From assembly GCF_003576645.1 (NCBI RefSeq), contig NC_044925.1, positions 18,238,378 to 18,302,377 on the forward strand: a stretch of DNA of 64,000 bases, read 5' to 3'. The position numbers and the translations under genes are program-made. Below, in pieces: positions 44,101 to 54,135 of this stretch (position 1 is its first letter; every line of letters begins with the position of its first letter). The notes under the pieces were generated by a model. It did not search any database. It was given only the letters and a program-made list of their open reading frames with translations, and was not told where the DNA came from. The DNA comes from Ipomoea triloba. Lineage: Eukaryota; Streptophyta; Magnoliopsida; Solanales; Convolvulaceae.

Positions 44101-44400
44101 GTTACCTGACTGGCTGAGGGCCAGAGATTACGAGGGAGACAGGGGGAGGAGCGACGGCATTGGCGTCGGAGTACGGAGAAGCAGAAACCAAGAGGACTAA
44201 GAAGCGAGGGTAAGTCCAGAGGGTGTGAGGGCGTAACCGCTTGGCCGGATTGTCAACGAGGTTGGAGGCCGGAGCCTGTAGGCGGCGAGACACAGAGGAA
44301 AGTGGAGAATTGTGATAGTGTGGAGTGGAGAAGCGAGAAATGGAGCAGCATATCTGAACTGAATAAGGGATTAGGGTTAGGGACTTAGGGCAATGCTTTT
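44101..44400 (-). other. GC-rich first-exon-like segment, minus strand
   Basis: On the minus strand, CCCTAACCCTAATCCC near 44355-44375 leads into CTTCTCCACTCCACAC, then a frame with SRRLQAPASNLVDNPAKRLR and VLLVSASPYSDANAVAPPP, ending at a donor CAGCCAG|GTAACTG at 44101. It looks like a 5' UTR and first exon, but no further exons are found. It may be a captured gene fragment. Confidence 0.35.
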
Positions 44401-44524
44401 TTTTTTTTTTTTTTAGTATTTTGTGTTTTTGTTTTCTATTGGGCTATTGGGCTAAATATTACTCCGTATTCTGTAATTCATTTCTTTTGGACTATGCAGA
44501 ATGAATGAGTTTACAGCTGACTGG

Positions 44525-44528
<4 letters not shown>

Positions 44529-44581
<53 letters not shown>

Positions 44582-44582
44582 T
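44529..44582. repeat. Palindromic (GT)n(AT)n(AC)n microsatellite
   Basis: GTGTGTGTGTGT is followed by an AT run and ACACACACAC, giving a perfect foldback. Confidence 0.93.
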
Positions 44583-45059
44583 ATTAAAAAGTAATATTAT
44601 TTATAAAATAATAATATGTTATTGAAGTTTTTAAATGCGTTATAATTTTACTATAAATATTGTTTATCATGAAATATTTAATAATTTATAATATATATAT
44701 ATATATATATATTTTTTGAAAGAATTGTATAGGTATATAATATACAATTATTAATTCAATATGTATTATTTAACAAAGAATATGAATATGTAGGAAAGGG
44801 TTTAAGTGGGTTTAAGTGCGGTTAAATAATCCCGTGCGGTTGTATGGTGATCAATGCTATTTAAAAAAATTCTAAATTGATTGAACCCTTATGCTTCTGA
44901 TCTACGCACTTAAATTGGAGTAATGTAAATATGACTTTGTAGAGAAATTCTTATAAAGATTATTGGTTGTGTTTTGGAATTGCAAAAAAAAAAAAAAAAA
45001 AGTTTCAACACCTCAAGAAGGGATATAATAATAATAATGTTACAAAAAAGTGTCATAAA
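44583..45059. other. AT-rich spacer
   Basis: Contains (TA)n at 44692-44712 and poly-A at 44985-45001. No gene is seen. Confidence 0.45.
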
Positions 45060-45625
45060 GTTTCATACTGACGCACCTTAAGAAGGTAAATCACGCACCT
45101 AACTCTTTAGGCCAACGCACCATAAGTTTCAACAACTGACGCACCTTAAGCACACAAATCATGCACCTTAAGAAAGAAAATCACGCATCTTAAGAAGAAA
45201 AACACGCACCTTAAGCTTCAGGTTGACGCAACTTAAGCTTCACACAACTACTCACCTTAAGCAAATAACCACGCATTTTAAGCAAAACAATTATGCACCT
45301 TAAGCACAAAAAAATCGCGTACCTTAAGTACAAAAACCACGCACCTTAAGCACAAAAATGCGCACCTTAAGAAGGAAAAGCGCACCTTAAATTTTGATCG
45401 AAATGCAAAAATTACCAAATTACCACCATATATATAATATATATATATATATATATTTTAAATTTTGGTAATCCTTGACGTTGATTTAAGTAAGATCAAT
45501 AGCTCATATAATCATATTTAACTGCACAACTGCACGGCAGACACCCAACCGCACGGAAATTGAATTATATATATATATAGGGTCAAGTTCAGGTGCGGCC
45601 GTGCTCTCCCGTGCGGTTCACACCA
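45060..45625 (-). repeat. Minisatellite of CGCACCTTAAG units, reverse of the 11-12.6 kb blocks
   Basis: Degenerate repeats of ACGCACCTTAAGCACAAAAA are followed by GGTAATCCTTGACGTTGATT, AAGTAAGATCAATAG and AACCGCACGG, the reverse complement of the leader at 12003-12200. A terminus-like GGGTCAAGTTCAGGTGCGGC is at 45580, close to the right end of the 20169-20950 element (GTTCAGGTGC). This supports one dispersed family with an internal minisatellite. Confidence 0.7.
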
Positions 45626-45899
45626 TTCAATGTTATGAAATTATAAACATAGAGTTATGAAATTGTGAATATAGACCCATGTCCACCATGCAATGTGGTC
45701 CCGGATCCGTGGCATAACAACTGATGAAGGAGAACGCAAAACTCTCTCTCTCTTATTTCTTCGCTTTCCTCTACTTCAACAAAACCCACATACACCAAAA
45801 TTTCTATTGTGAATGCTCTTAGTCGTAAAGTCCGATTGCAATTAATGCTTTAATGTCTTCAGTGACAACAGAGTATATCATGAAATAAGTTCTATACTG

Positions 45900-46255
45900 C
45901 GTTATGAATTAGATACATAAAAAAAAGTTATAGATAAAAAAAAACAAACAATTAGGTACATACAAAAAGTTATAGATAAAAAAAAACAAACAATTAGGTA
46001 CATACAAAATAATATTGCAGTTGCATAAAAAACAATTAGGTACATACAAAATAATATTGCAGTTGCATAAAAATGGCACAAACAGTCGAAAATTTATATA
46101 CATACAATAGTTAATTTATATACTCACAAAAAGTTATAGATAAAAAAAAACAAACAATTAGGTACATACAAAATAATATTGCAGTTGCATAAAAATGGCA
46201 CAAACAGTCGAAAATTTATATACATACAATAGTTAATTTATATACTCACAGAGTC
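45900..46255. repeat. Tandem and nested direct repeats
   Basis: ACAATTAGGTACATACAAAA occurs repeatedly, with ATAATATTGCAGTTGCATAA three times and GGCACAAACAGTCGAAAATT twice. The longest duplicated block (about 115 bp) is at 46010-46120 and 46150-46250. Confidence 0.8.
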
Positions 46256-46504
46256 ACAGTAATGACTTTTGTGAACCAAATTTAAGTACCTAACATAATA
46301 AATTTATGTACTTGTAAGTTGTAAGTTTGTTTTTAAAAATTGAACAAAAATATGAATATAAGTGTCATTTATCTCAATTAGAGTTACGTTTCAATGATAT
46401 ATTATTAATTTTATATATACCAAAATGAAAAAGAAAAAAATGACACATTAAGTTCAAGGTTATTGTTGTTGTAATTCATTATTAATATATTGTTGGAGTA
46501 ATAG

Positions 46505-46560
46505 CTAAAGACCTTGTGGTCTAGTGGTACTTAGTTTACACTCCCACATGGATGCGATTG
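46505..46560 (+). mobile_element. 5' fragment of the tRNA-type SINE
   Basis: AAAGACCTTGTGGTCTAGTG followed by a CTCCCACATGGATG segment matches the SINEs at 18291 and 27775. The 3' half is missing. Confidence 0.65.
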
Positions 46561-46924
46561 TTGATTTTTTGTTCTTTGCATTTTAGCGTTTCAAATCAAA
46601 CAGCTGATAAACTAACTATGTTACCAAATAGATTTCATATAGTTTTTGCTTTCATTCATCCCAAACCAGTCATGCCCCTTATCAGATCTTATATATCTGC
46701 TTGAATGACCCATCAGGTTCCAGGTTATTCATTGTTGGAGTGTCATCCATTCGTGGTATCTGAGGAAGTTGAAAAGCAAATATTCCTTCTACACATGGTA
46801 CGTACTGAACTGGTATTTTACACCTGCATATCATTCATAAAAATAGATTGTTATCGTGAAGGAAATTTTCACCCTCACCTACCTAGAAGAATTTTCATCA
46901 TATATAGTTGCATTATTATCTCAA

Positions 46925-47195
46925 GGGAAAATTGTAATTTATGTCCCTCCATAATATGTCAATTATCAATATCACCCCTGAATTATTAGTGGTGTAAATA
47001 TTACCCCTCAATTTTTAGAAACGGTACATATATTGCCCCTCCCGTGGTGTAAATATTGCCCCTCCTGAGTTACAGGAGGGAGGGGTAATATATGTACTGT
47101 TTTTGAAAATTGAGGGGCAATATTTATACCACTAATAATTCAAGAGTGACATTGATAATTGGCATATTATACAGAGTAAAAATTACAATTTTCCC
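46925..47195. mobile_element. 271-bp foldback MITE, perfect 9-bp target duplication
   Basis: The flanks 46916-46924 and 47196-47204 are identical TTATCTCAA. The arms of about 120 bp are inverted copies: GGGAAAATTGTAATTTATGT on the left and (reverse-complemented) GGGAAAATTGTAATTTTTAC on the right, then AATTATCAATRTCAC, GAATTATTAGTGGTRTAAAT, CCCCTCAATTTT and TACATATATTRCCCCTCC. The two arms nearly meet. It is a MULE-type MITE without coding capacity. Confidence 0.88.
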
Positions 47196-47339
47196 TTATC
47201 TCAATGTATAACAGTAAGTGACGACATAAAATATGCAGATTCGCCCGATTTATTCATAATGGGAGTTGGTATATACGGAGTAATTGACAATGGAGCATCA
47301 TGCCTGATTCCACATAATTCTATGGAGTAATCTTGTTAC

Positions 47340-47735
47340 GATCAAGCACTTACCACTACACCAAAAGTTATAGCTCGTAGTAAAGCGATTACAATGCAAC
47401 TTTTCACATTTTCTAGACGTTGTGTGTTGGACTTGGCCTTTTAAGCCCTTCACTAGCATCAGCCCAACAATCCCTCAACCACTGGATGCTAGACTTGGCT
47501 TTTACTAGCCTCCGCTCAACAACTCGAACCCGTGACTTAGCTCTAATACTACTTTTGTTAACCGTTGTCTATAAGCATTTTTCTTGTAGTGAAGCAAAAG
47601 TGACGCAACTTTATTTCCTTATAAACTCTCATCACATTTTCGAGACAGGAAGAGTGCTAGACATGGCCTCCGCCCAACAATCCTCAATCATTAGGTGCTA
47701 GATCAGACTTGGTCTTTAGTGACCTCCGCCCAACA
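47340..47735. repeat. Repeat region with CTCCGCCCAACAATCC units
   Basis: Three diverged copies of a CCAACAATCCCTCAACCACT / GGATGCTAGACTTGGC segment occur within 400 bp. CAACTCGAACCCGTGACTTA on the plus strand contains the reverse complement of a B-box (GGGTTCGAG), so a SINE-like origin is possible. Open frames here are not gene-like. Confidence 0.45.
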
Positions 47736-47777
47736 AATCTTTTTCGTTCTAAAGAATTTTAATTTCTCATCAAATGA

Positions 47778-47890
47778 GCCCAGGAGTTCCCCCAAACACT
47801 TCAACAAGTAATGAGTTATAATCACTTGCAATAAGGATGGAATTAGCCTCCAATATTGATGAAGTGTTATGGAGGAACTCTAGGGTACAT
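47778..47890 (-). ncRNA. MIR395: MIR395 precursor hairpin, cluster 2, distal (miR395 with 5' U)
   Basis: The minus-strand miRNA is at 47784-47804, identical to that at 926-946 (T then TGAAGTGTTTGGGGGAACTC). The opposite arm at 47859-47880 is plus-strand TGAAGTGTTATGGAGGAACT, also unchanged from cluster 1. The loop is longer and diverged. Arms are conserved while the loop varies, the pattern expected under selection on a functional precursor, although both copies could also be young. It is the partner of the hairpin at 905-1025. Confidence 0.92.
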
Positions 47891-47948
47891 CTGATAACAT
47901 TCCATCTCTTCAATGTCCTTAGCAAACACATTAATTTATGTATGTCAA

Positions 47949-48066
47949 GTAGTCCACAGAGTTCCCCCAAACACTTCAGTAGGCTACCAATGCCCTTAGC
48001 TTTCTCATCAATTCAAGCTAGGCATATGCATATTGAAGTGTTCAAGGGAACTCCATGGAAAACCTG
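47949..48066 (-). ncRNA. MIR395: MIR395 precursor hairpin, cluster 2, proximal (canonical miR395)
   Basis: The minus-strand canonical miR395 is at 47959-47979 (C then TGAAGTGTTTGGGGGAACTC). The star arm is at 48033-48054 (plus-strand TGAAGTGTTCAAGGGAACTC), with one difference from cluster 1 (GTGTTC against GTGCTC). The loop is about 25 bp shorter than in cluster 1. It is about 68 bp upstream, in transcription sense, of the previous hairpin. Confidence 0.94.
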
Positions 48067-48115
48067 ATGATCATATTCTTTTTAATGTATTTTCTGTTGC
48101 TAGGAAGTCTTGCTA

Positions 48116-48116
<1 letters not shown>

Positions 48117-48173
<57 letters not shown>
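48117..48173. repeat. (AT)n microsatellite upstream of MIR395 cluster 2
   Basis: An AT run about 50 bp upstream, in transcription sense, of the MIR395 proximal hairpin. The aligned position in cluster 1 is a short TATA-like motif at 1302-1311. Confidence 0.93.
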
Positions 48174-48177
<4 letters not shown>

Positions 48178-48460
48178 CTTCTCAATTAGTGCAGAAAAAT
48201 AAATAAAAACTACTGGGTATTTTAGAGCATGAAACTGGGTAAAATACAATTGCAAGCATGAACCTGGTCAGAAAATTGGGTTGAGTGAGATAAATGGAAT
48301 AAACAAACTGTGACTAAAAAGGTTTTATTATTCAAGGTTGCAGGATATTCTACCACTTTAAGAAATTCCTTTGAGGCTTTCAATGGCTGCACAACTATTT
48401 GCAGTAGTCCTTAGGGACAAATCTTAATTGACCTCCCAAGATACAAGTTTTATAAATGGA

Positions 48461-49505
48461 ATCGATTTACAAGGAAATGAATAGAGATGCAATATAATAA
48501 GAATCCTATTACATACATTGGGAAATGAATAGAGGTTGGATCAAGCTACAGAAACCAAAATTGTTTACTAAAAATTTTCGCTAACGCGACAATATATAAT
48601 TCGTATTTGGTAAATAAGTGGATTATTTTTTAGTGTGGGATGAGTTTTATTGCCAACGTCAAATGATGAAGGAAAGATGGATTAGATTATAACCTCCTTT
48701 TTCTTCAAAGCTACCATGATGGAAGCTAAGCCGGTGAAGTTAAGAGGTACATTATATTGTATAATGTACATTCCGTACACAAATAATGTATATTTAGTAT
48801 ATTAAAAATATATTTTTTTTTATTATGGTCCACGCAATAATTTGACAATAAACTATGCGTGGTTCAAATTCCTTACTCCATCAGAGACTGAAAAGGATGG
48901 CGACCTGATTTTACCTCATAAAACCACCAATCTCACTTCACTACTCTACTGTACACACAAAATCCTTCTTCTCATTTTTTATTTACTTTAAAAAAAATAA
49001 TATTTAACCCATTTTTTAATTCGTCTCATAGATCTTAACTCATGAGATGATTTCACTAATTACCTAATTAGCTTAAGATATATTACTATACGTAAATGGC
49101 AAAATATGATTTGATAATGGCCGACTATAATTTATCCGTCTTCCAAGCATATTTTAAATAAATGAGACCATTATTCAATGATTTCATTCTATTTGGTGCA
49201 ACAATAGCGCGTCACATCAATAAATAATTTAATTCATGCAATATTTTTTAAAATATATTAACCATATTTCACATTAGTAATAATGACTTTAAATTTTTAT
49301 AAAATGTACAAAAGAGAAATTCAAAAGAAAATTATTTATTTATAGTTGGTACTTGTTACAACTGGTTCATAGATTACAAAAAAGAATAATACTACACAAC
49401 CAAGTAACCAAGCTAACAATTTTCTGTACCTTCAAAAGAGAAACTAAAAAATGATTATTTGGGTAGATAATCCCCTTCACAGCCTGACCTCAAGACAACA
49501 AGTTT
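48461..49505. other. Spacer between MIR395 cluster 2 and the cyclin gene
   Basis: AT-rich. 48755-48865 has AATGTACATTCCGTACAC and ATTATGGTCCACGCAATAAT, related to the foldback element at 10855. 49020-49060 has ATTCGTCTCATAGATCTTAA, a relic of the 31581-type TIR. No gene is seen. Confidence 0.5.
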
Positions 49506-51991
49506 TTACTTTCTAGACAAAATCAAAGAAATTAAAGATGATGATAATGATGGTGCAGCAGTAGCAGGTAGAAGACTTGCAGCTGGTGAGAAGAGAGCTA
49601 CAGCACACCTTTCTGGACTCGAGTATTTCCTGCAAACTGCCTCGAGCTCGCTCTCTGCCAAACTTGAGTGTAAGCCAGCCAAATGTTTTGCGCAATCACT
49701 GTTACAAACAAAAACATTACATGTATGTATGTATGTTAGTTGTAATCAAATGCAATCCTAAAAGGGTGTGGAGGAGATTACGTACGTTATCTGGTTTTCG
49801 TGGTAGCCAGTGTAGTGCTTTAGAGTAGCAGTCCATGGAGGCGTGATGCTGAGAGTGCAACGAGCAGCGTAGACAGCAGATGCAGCGATTTTTGATGGAC
49901 AGTAGTGTATGACGGTTGAGTAGTTCAGCAGACCAAGTTCAGCAAGGAAGAAAGCCATGTTCTCAATCTGCACCAAACATTGAACAAGTCGGGGAAATTT
50001 AGTTTCAACATGATCTCGGGAGTTGGATTAGTTTCATCCCGCAGGGGCAGATAACAGTATGCAAAATACAATGTTTCTCTTGAGATTTTTATTTATTAGT
50101 ACCTCTTTATCTGCTGGAATTGAAGCTTTAATGAACCGCACCAGAAAGACATATATCGTAGGAGTTGTGAAGTACCATTCGAGTGTCCCCATAATGGATT
50201 TCTCCGTCGCGAGTATCTGCTCCCTCGCATAAGCATTGCCACATACATCCACGAAGTCACTGACCTGCAATCATCCATTCAACACAGCACAAAACCCACA
50301 AATTCAAGTTCGACAGAACAGCTAAAAGCGACAAATTTTCAGAAACTTGGAAATGGATTTTTTTTTTATTGTACCTGCGGTGCCCATATTTCCTCGTACT
50401 TGCAGGCAATGAGCATAGAGCTGATACCAACCAACTGGAGGTCCCTGATAGGAACAGTCTTGGTCGAGAGAAATCGATCCATGATATTGATACTCAGGTA
50501 GAGGCTCTCGGGCATGAGCTTAAACTTCTTATGAACTTCAATTAGCCAGTCTATTAGAATTGCCCTGTTCTTAGAACTGATCTCAGGCTGAGAGCCCATA
50601 TAGTCATTCACTCGAGCATCGGCCTAGATTAAGAGAACAGATCATGAGGAGCAAACATACAAACTAAAAAAGGAAACAAAAAAACAATATAATAGCCACC
50701 ATATATATACCTCTGTGAGCTTGTAGAACTTATAGATATCTTCCGCATACTCCATGGCAGCCAGTTCGTTATCAGCATCTTCTGAGTCAATATCCACAAT
50801 CTTCTCCTTCAGTTTGTAACCAATTCCACAAGCAGCCTGAAAAACGCCAAATTACAAACAAAGGTAAAGTATGCTTTTCGACATTGTACTATAAAACTTC
50901 AAAAGTAGTGAAATAGTGTGAAGTAAAATAGAAAACCTTGCTTCGAGCAGTTAGGACAGAAGTGTATGACTTTCCAGTCATTTTCGTTTTCCTCCCACAC
51001 AAGGGGCTTTTCTTCATAACAACAGCTTTGGCATTGGGGCTTATGACCTTACCCGTTTTTGTCTTTTCTTTCAGAGTTACTTTCTTCTCAGCACTAGCTA
51101 CTACTGCTTTTGTTCCCACACAATTTTTCCCCGCAACAATTCCATTGACAACTTGTGCAAGTGCCTTCTGCAAATCAGACATTATAGGCAAATCCTTAGA
51201 AAAAAATTTCATATTCAAACACATAAAAATAAAAAGAAAACACATGTTATCCCAACTTACATTGTTTTCGTCAACAGCAGCTTGTGCCTTAGCCAATAAC
51301 TGTGCCGCAAACCTTCTTGTGATGGGGCGACAAGAGATATGTCTCTGCGGTTTACTATCAACAACAGGAGCAATCACAAGATTTCCAATATCTTCAAGTG
51401 CCCATCTATTTCTCCCCCCTGCATACCCACATATATGTTAAACTTAATTAAGTTGCCTATAAAAAAAATTCCATCAAGATAACAACTTTCTTGATCTAGA
51501 AAAGGACCATGATAACTTCAAGGCAATTAAGGAAAAGTAAATGGGAGAAAACCAATCCTATTCAGATTCTCAAAGAACAATCATCAGCATCATAGATAAG
51601 AACAAAAAATGGCCACCAACCCACACAAATTGCAAATATAGTAATAAATTAAACTAGAAACAAACATTAATAACATAGAAAACTATCTCACATCATAAAT
51701 TAAAACAAGAACTGTAAGTGCAAAGGGAAATTCTTAACATGATCAATCAATGCCACCAAAAATACATAAACCCCAATATCAAGAACATAAATTTCTAGTT
51801 CAGAACAGAAGTTTAAATTTTAAATCGTTCAAAACCCCTCAAATTTATTCAAGATATGTCCACAACAAACTCATATTCTCATAAGCATAACAAGCCGTAG
51901 AAGAAGATTCAGAAGAACATAAAAAAAAAAAAATTCATTTCTTGGATATACCTCTCAAAGGTTGGTCTTTGACAGCTGCTTTAGACTCCAT
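49506..51991 (-). CDS. CYCB1: B1-type mitotic cyclin, 8 exons, 446 aa
   Basis: Minus-strand exons: 51991-51952, 51418-51261, 51167-50937, 50836-50711, 50623-50375, 50264-50103, 49967-49786, 49698-49506. All have GT-AG borders and compatible phases; together 1341 nt encode 446 aa plus stop. The destruction box RWALEDIGN is at about residues 18-26, marking the protein for APC/C degradation. The cyclin box contains MEYAEDIYKFYK, RAILIDWLIEVH, ESLYLSINIMDRFLS and LIACKYEEIWAPQV. The cyclin C domain contains QILATEKSIMGTLEW, PTIYVFLVRFIKA and DCAKHLAGLHSSLAE. B1 cyclins activate CDKs at G2/M. No lesion is seen. The start ATG is the first in frame, about 110 bp after a TATA-like box. Confidence 0.95.
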
Positions 51992-52101
51992 TTATGGAAT
52001 TCCCTGCAAGACTCCGACGATCCTATTAGGAAGAAAACCCCTGCTTGCCTAAAACTTCCAACTTTCTCTCTTTTTCTTAAGAGCAATTGAGAAGACAGGG
52101 T

Positions 52102-52110
52102 TTTAAATAG
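52102..52110 (-). promoter_or_regulatory. TATA-like box of the cyclin gene
   Basis: The minus strand reads CTATTTAAAA, about 110 bp upstream of the cyclin ATG at 51991. Confidence 0.55.
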
Positions 52111-52126
52111 GCTACCGCAAGCCAGC

Positions 52127-52138
52127 TTCAACGGTCTT
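52127..52138. promoter_or_regulatory. MSA-like element (AACGG core) in cyclin promoter
   Basis: TTCAACGGTCTT (core 52130-52134) matches the mitosis-specific activator consensus YCYAACGGYYA except at its second and last bases. It lies about 20 bp upstream of the TATA-like box. MSA elements bind three-repeat MYB factors and drive G2/M expression of plant B-type cyclins. Only one copy is evident here. Confidence 0.6.
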
Positions 52139-52289
52139 TTTGTGATTTCAATTTTTTTTTTTTTTAAGACTAATGATTTCTATTTATTAACATTTGGAAA
52201 CAAAGTTAGTTTTACTCTTAATTTTTTTTAAGAAACTCCAAAAGTAACTAAGATTCCAAATCTTGCTTTTCTTTCTCTCTAATATAGAT

Positions 52290-52640
52290 TCATTATTATA
52301 GATTTATTAAGTCATTGCTACAAGTTTATTAAACCATTTTTACATATTTATGAAATTACCACCGCAAGTTAATCACGGAAAGTCCATTAAATTGATACTA
52401 CAAATTTACTAAGCAACTATTGTATGATCATTAATGCACAACACTAGGTTCATTACATCACTATTACAAGTTCATTAAGACATTACTTTAAGTTTATTAA
52501 ATTACTACTATATGACCATCAAATCATTAATATAGATCCATTAAATCATTAGCACAAGTTCATTAAATCACTATTATAGGTCATCACACAATTATTGAAA
52601 CAATAGATTAATATGAGTATCATTTAAAATATGTCAATGA
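52290..52640. repeat. Degenerate tandem repeats of AAGTTCATTAAATCACTATTA type
   Basis: Loose repeats of about 25-30 bp (CAAGTTTATTAAACCATT, AAGTTCATTAAGACATTA, AAGTTCATTAAATCACTATT). Similar units continue at 54430-54609 and 56271-56370 on both sides of the CACTA element, showing that it inserted into this array. Confidence 0.6.
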
Positions 52641-52849
52641 ATTTTTTAATAACATCTTTAATTTAATTTATATAAACAAATAGAGAATAATATATTTAAG
52701 TGATAATTGGTCAATTTATGTTATTTCAATGAACATTTGGTATTGTTATAATGAACATGCACTCATATTTGATACATTTGAAGCTACAACATTATTATAA
52801 TGAATCTGAGTCAATGATACAATATAGAATTAGCTCATGATTCCATTAA

Positions 52850-53285
52850 GGGTGTGTTTAGAAAGTAGGAAAATGACTTCTAGAAAATATTTTCTGGAAA
52901 ATGAGTTCATTTTCGGTGTTTGGATGTACCCTGGAAAACTGTTTGTGTGTGTTTGGTTCATTTTCCCGAAAATGAGTAGAAATGTATAATTATATATTTG
53001 TATTATTTTATTTAAAATATAAAAATATATAAACTAATAATATTTATTAGAAATTAGAAATAATTTTTTTTTTTTTTACAAAAAAACATCGCACGAAGCC
53101 ATTTTCCGTTTCCGGAAAATCACTTCTGAATTTTTTGTCCGGAAGTCATTTTCGGGGAAAATGAGCTCATTTTCCGTGGTTAACGGAAAATGTTTTCCGT
53201 TGACCACATTTTCCGGATGTTGCCAAACACCAAAAGCCCGTAAAATGATTTACAGAAATCATTTTTCGGATTACCAAACACACCC
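52850..53285. mobile_element. Tourist-like (PIF/Harbinger) MITE with TAA target duplication
   Basis: The ends GGGTGTGTTTAGAAAGTAGG and CCAAACACACCC are inverted repeats. The flanking TAA at 52847-52849 and 53286-53288 is the 3-bp duplication typical of PIF/Harbinger. The interior repeats GGAAAATGA / TCATTTTCC many times in both orientations. There is no coding capacity. Confidence 0.75.
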
Positions 53286-53332
53286 TAAATGTGTTGATAT
53301 AATCATAAATTGTATATTACGCCTACTTTTTG

Positions 53333-54135
53333 CAGTGTTACAAAAATCGTGCCTAGGCACTAGGTATCGGCTAGCCGCCTAGCATATCACTAGTACTGTC
53401 AAAGCAGGCCGGCCTGTCCCATTAGGCCCGCCCCACCACGAGCCTAATTTTTTTACCGATTTTTGCGGGCTAACCCATTAGACCCGCGGGTTATAATTTA
53501 TACAACCCTAGCCGGCCCCACGCGGGTTCGCGGGCTCGCGGGCTTTTGGTTTTGCTCTTTTTTAAAAAAATTACATTGTGTACACAAAGTGTACACATGA
53601 TGAATATATATTCATGCGTACAGTACGTGTACACATGAATATATATATTTATATTCATGTACAATGTGTATATATATTTTTTATAAAAATAAAAAATATG
53701 GCGGGTCGCGGACCATCTTTTTTGTAACCCTAACCTGCCCCACTGTAGGACGGGTGTGGGCCAACATGCGGGCTTCGGCCCACTTTGACAGTACTACGTA
53801 TCACCATAATCGGTGGTCTAGGCGGCCTAGACCTAGACCGCCTAGTTGACCGATTAGCTATTGTTCTTTTTTTAATGAGTTATTTCACTCAAAACGACGT
53901 TATTTTGAGCAAAATAATCCTAAAGCATATAAACAGTTGTTTTTTAAGTTAATATTTAATATTTTAGTATTAACTATTAAAGTATTAAATAGTTTATACT
54001 TATTAAGTTTTAAACAAAAATTAAAAAATAAAAATAATTTTTAAAAAAAATAAAAAAAAAATAAAAATAAATACACGGGCGCCTAGGCGCTCCCCGAGCT
54101 GTCCGAGGAGCGCCTAGCGATTTTTTCAATCATGA
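53333..54135. mobile_element. Element with GCCTAGGC-rich ends, carrying a nested element
   Basis: The left end AAAAATCGTGCCTAGGCACT and the reverse-complemented right end AAAAAATCGCTAGGCGCTCC are similar inverted repeats. Subterminal CGCCTAG/CTAGGCGG words are dense. A second element is inserted at 53398-53789. A right-end relative lies inside S-RLK intron 1 (39390-39480). Superfamily is unresolved. Confidence 0.6.
53398..53789. mobile_element. Nested hAT-like MITE (GTCAAAG...CTTTGAC)
   Basis: The left end GTCAAAGCAGGCCGGCCTGT and reverse-complemented right end GTCAAAGTGGGCCGAAGCCC match. Both are rich in GGCCCGCGGG-type words. AGTACT flanks both ends (53392-53397, 53790-53795). The central part has repeated TATATTCATG and GTACACA. 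Confidence 0.6.

Larger units (their letters stand above)
47770..48460. repeat. Segmental duplication arm B (MIR395 locus), partner 905-1560
   Basis: Same order and orientation as arm A, with homology extending about 350 bp past the hairpins on the promoter side. An (AT)n expansion at 48117-48173 sits where arm A has CTATATATACT. Confidence 0.9.

Noticed and set aside
50938..51441. A 167-codon plus-strand frame over the cyclin gene
   Set aside because: It is antisense to cyclin exons 2 and 3, which have clear family motifs and consistent splice phases.
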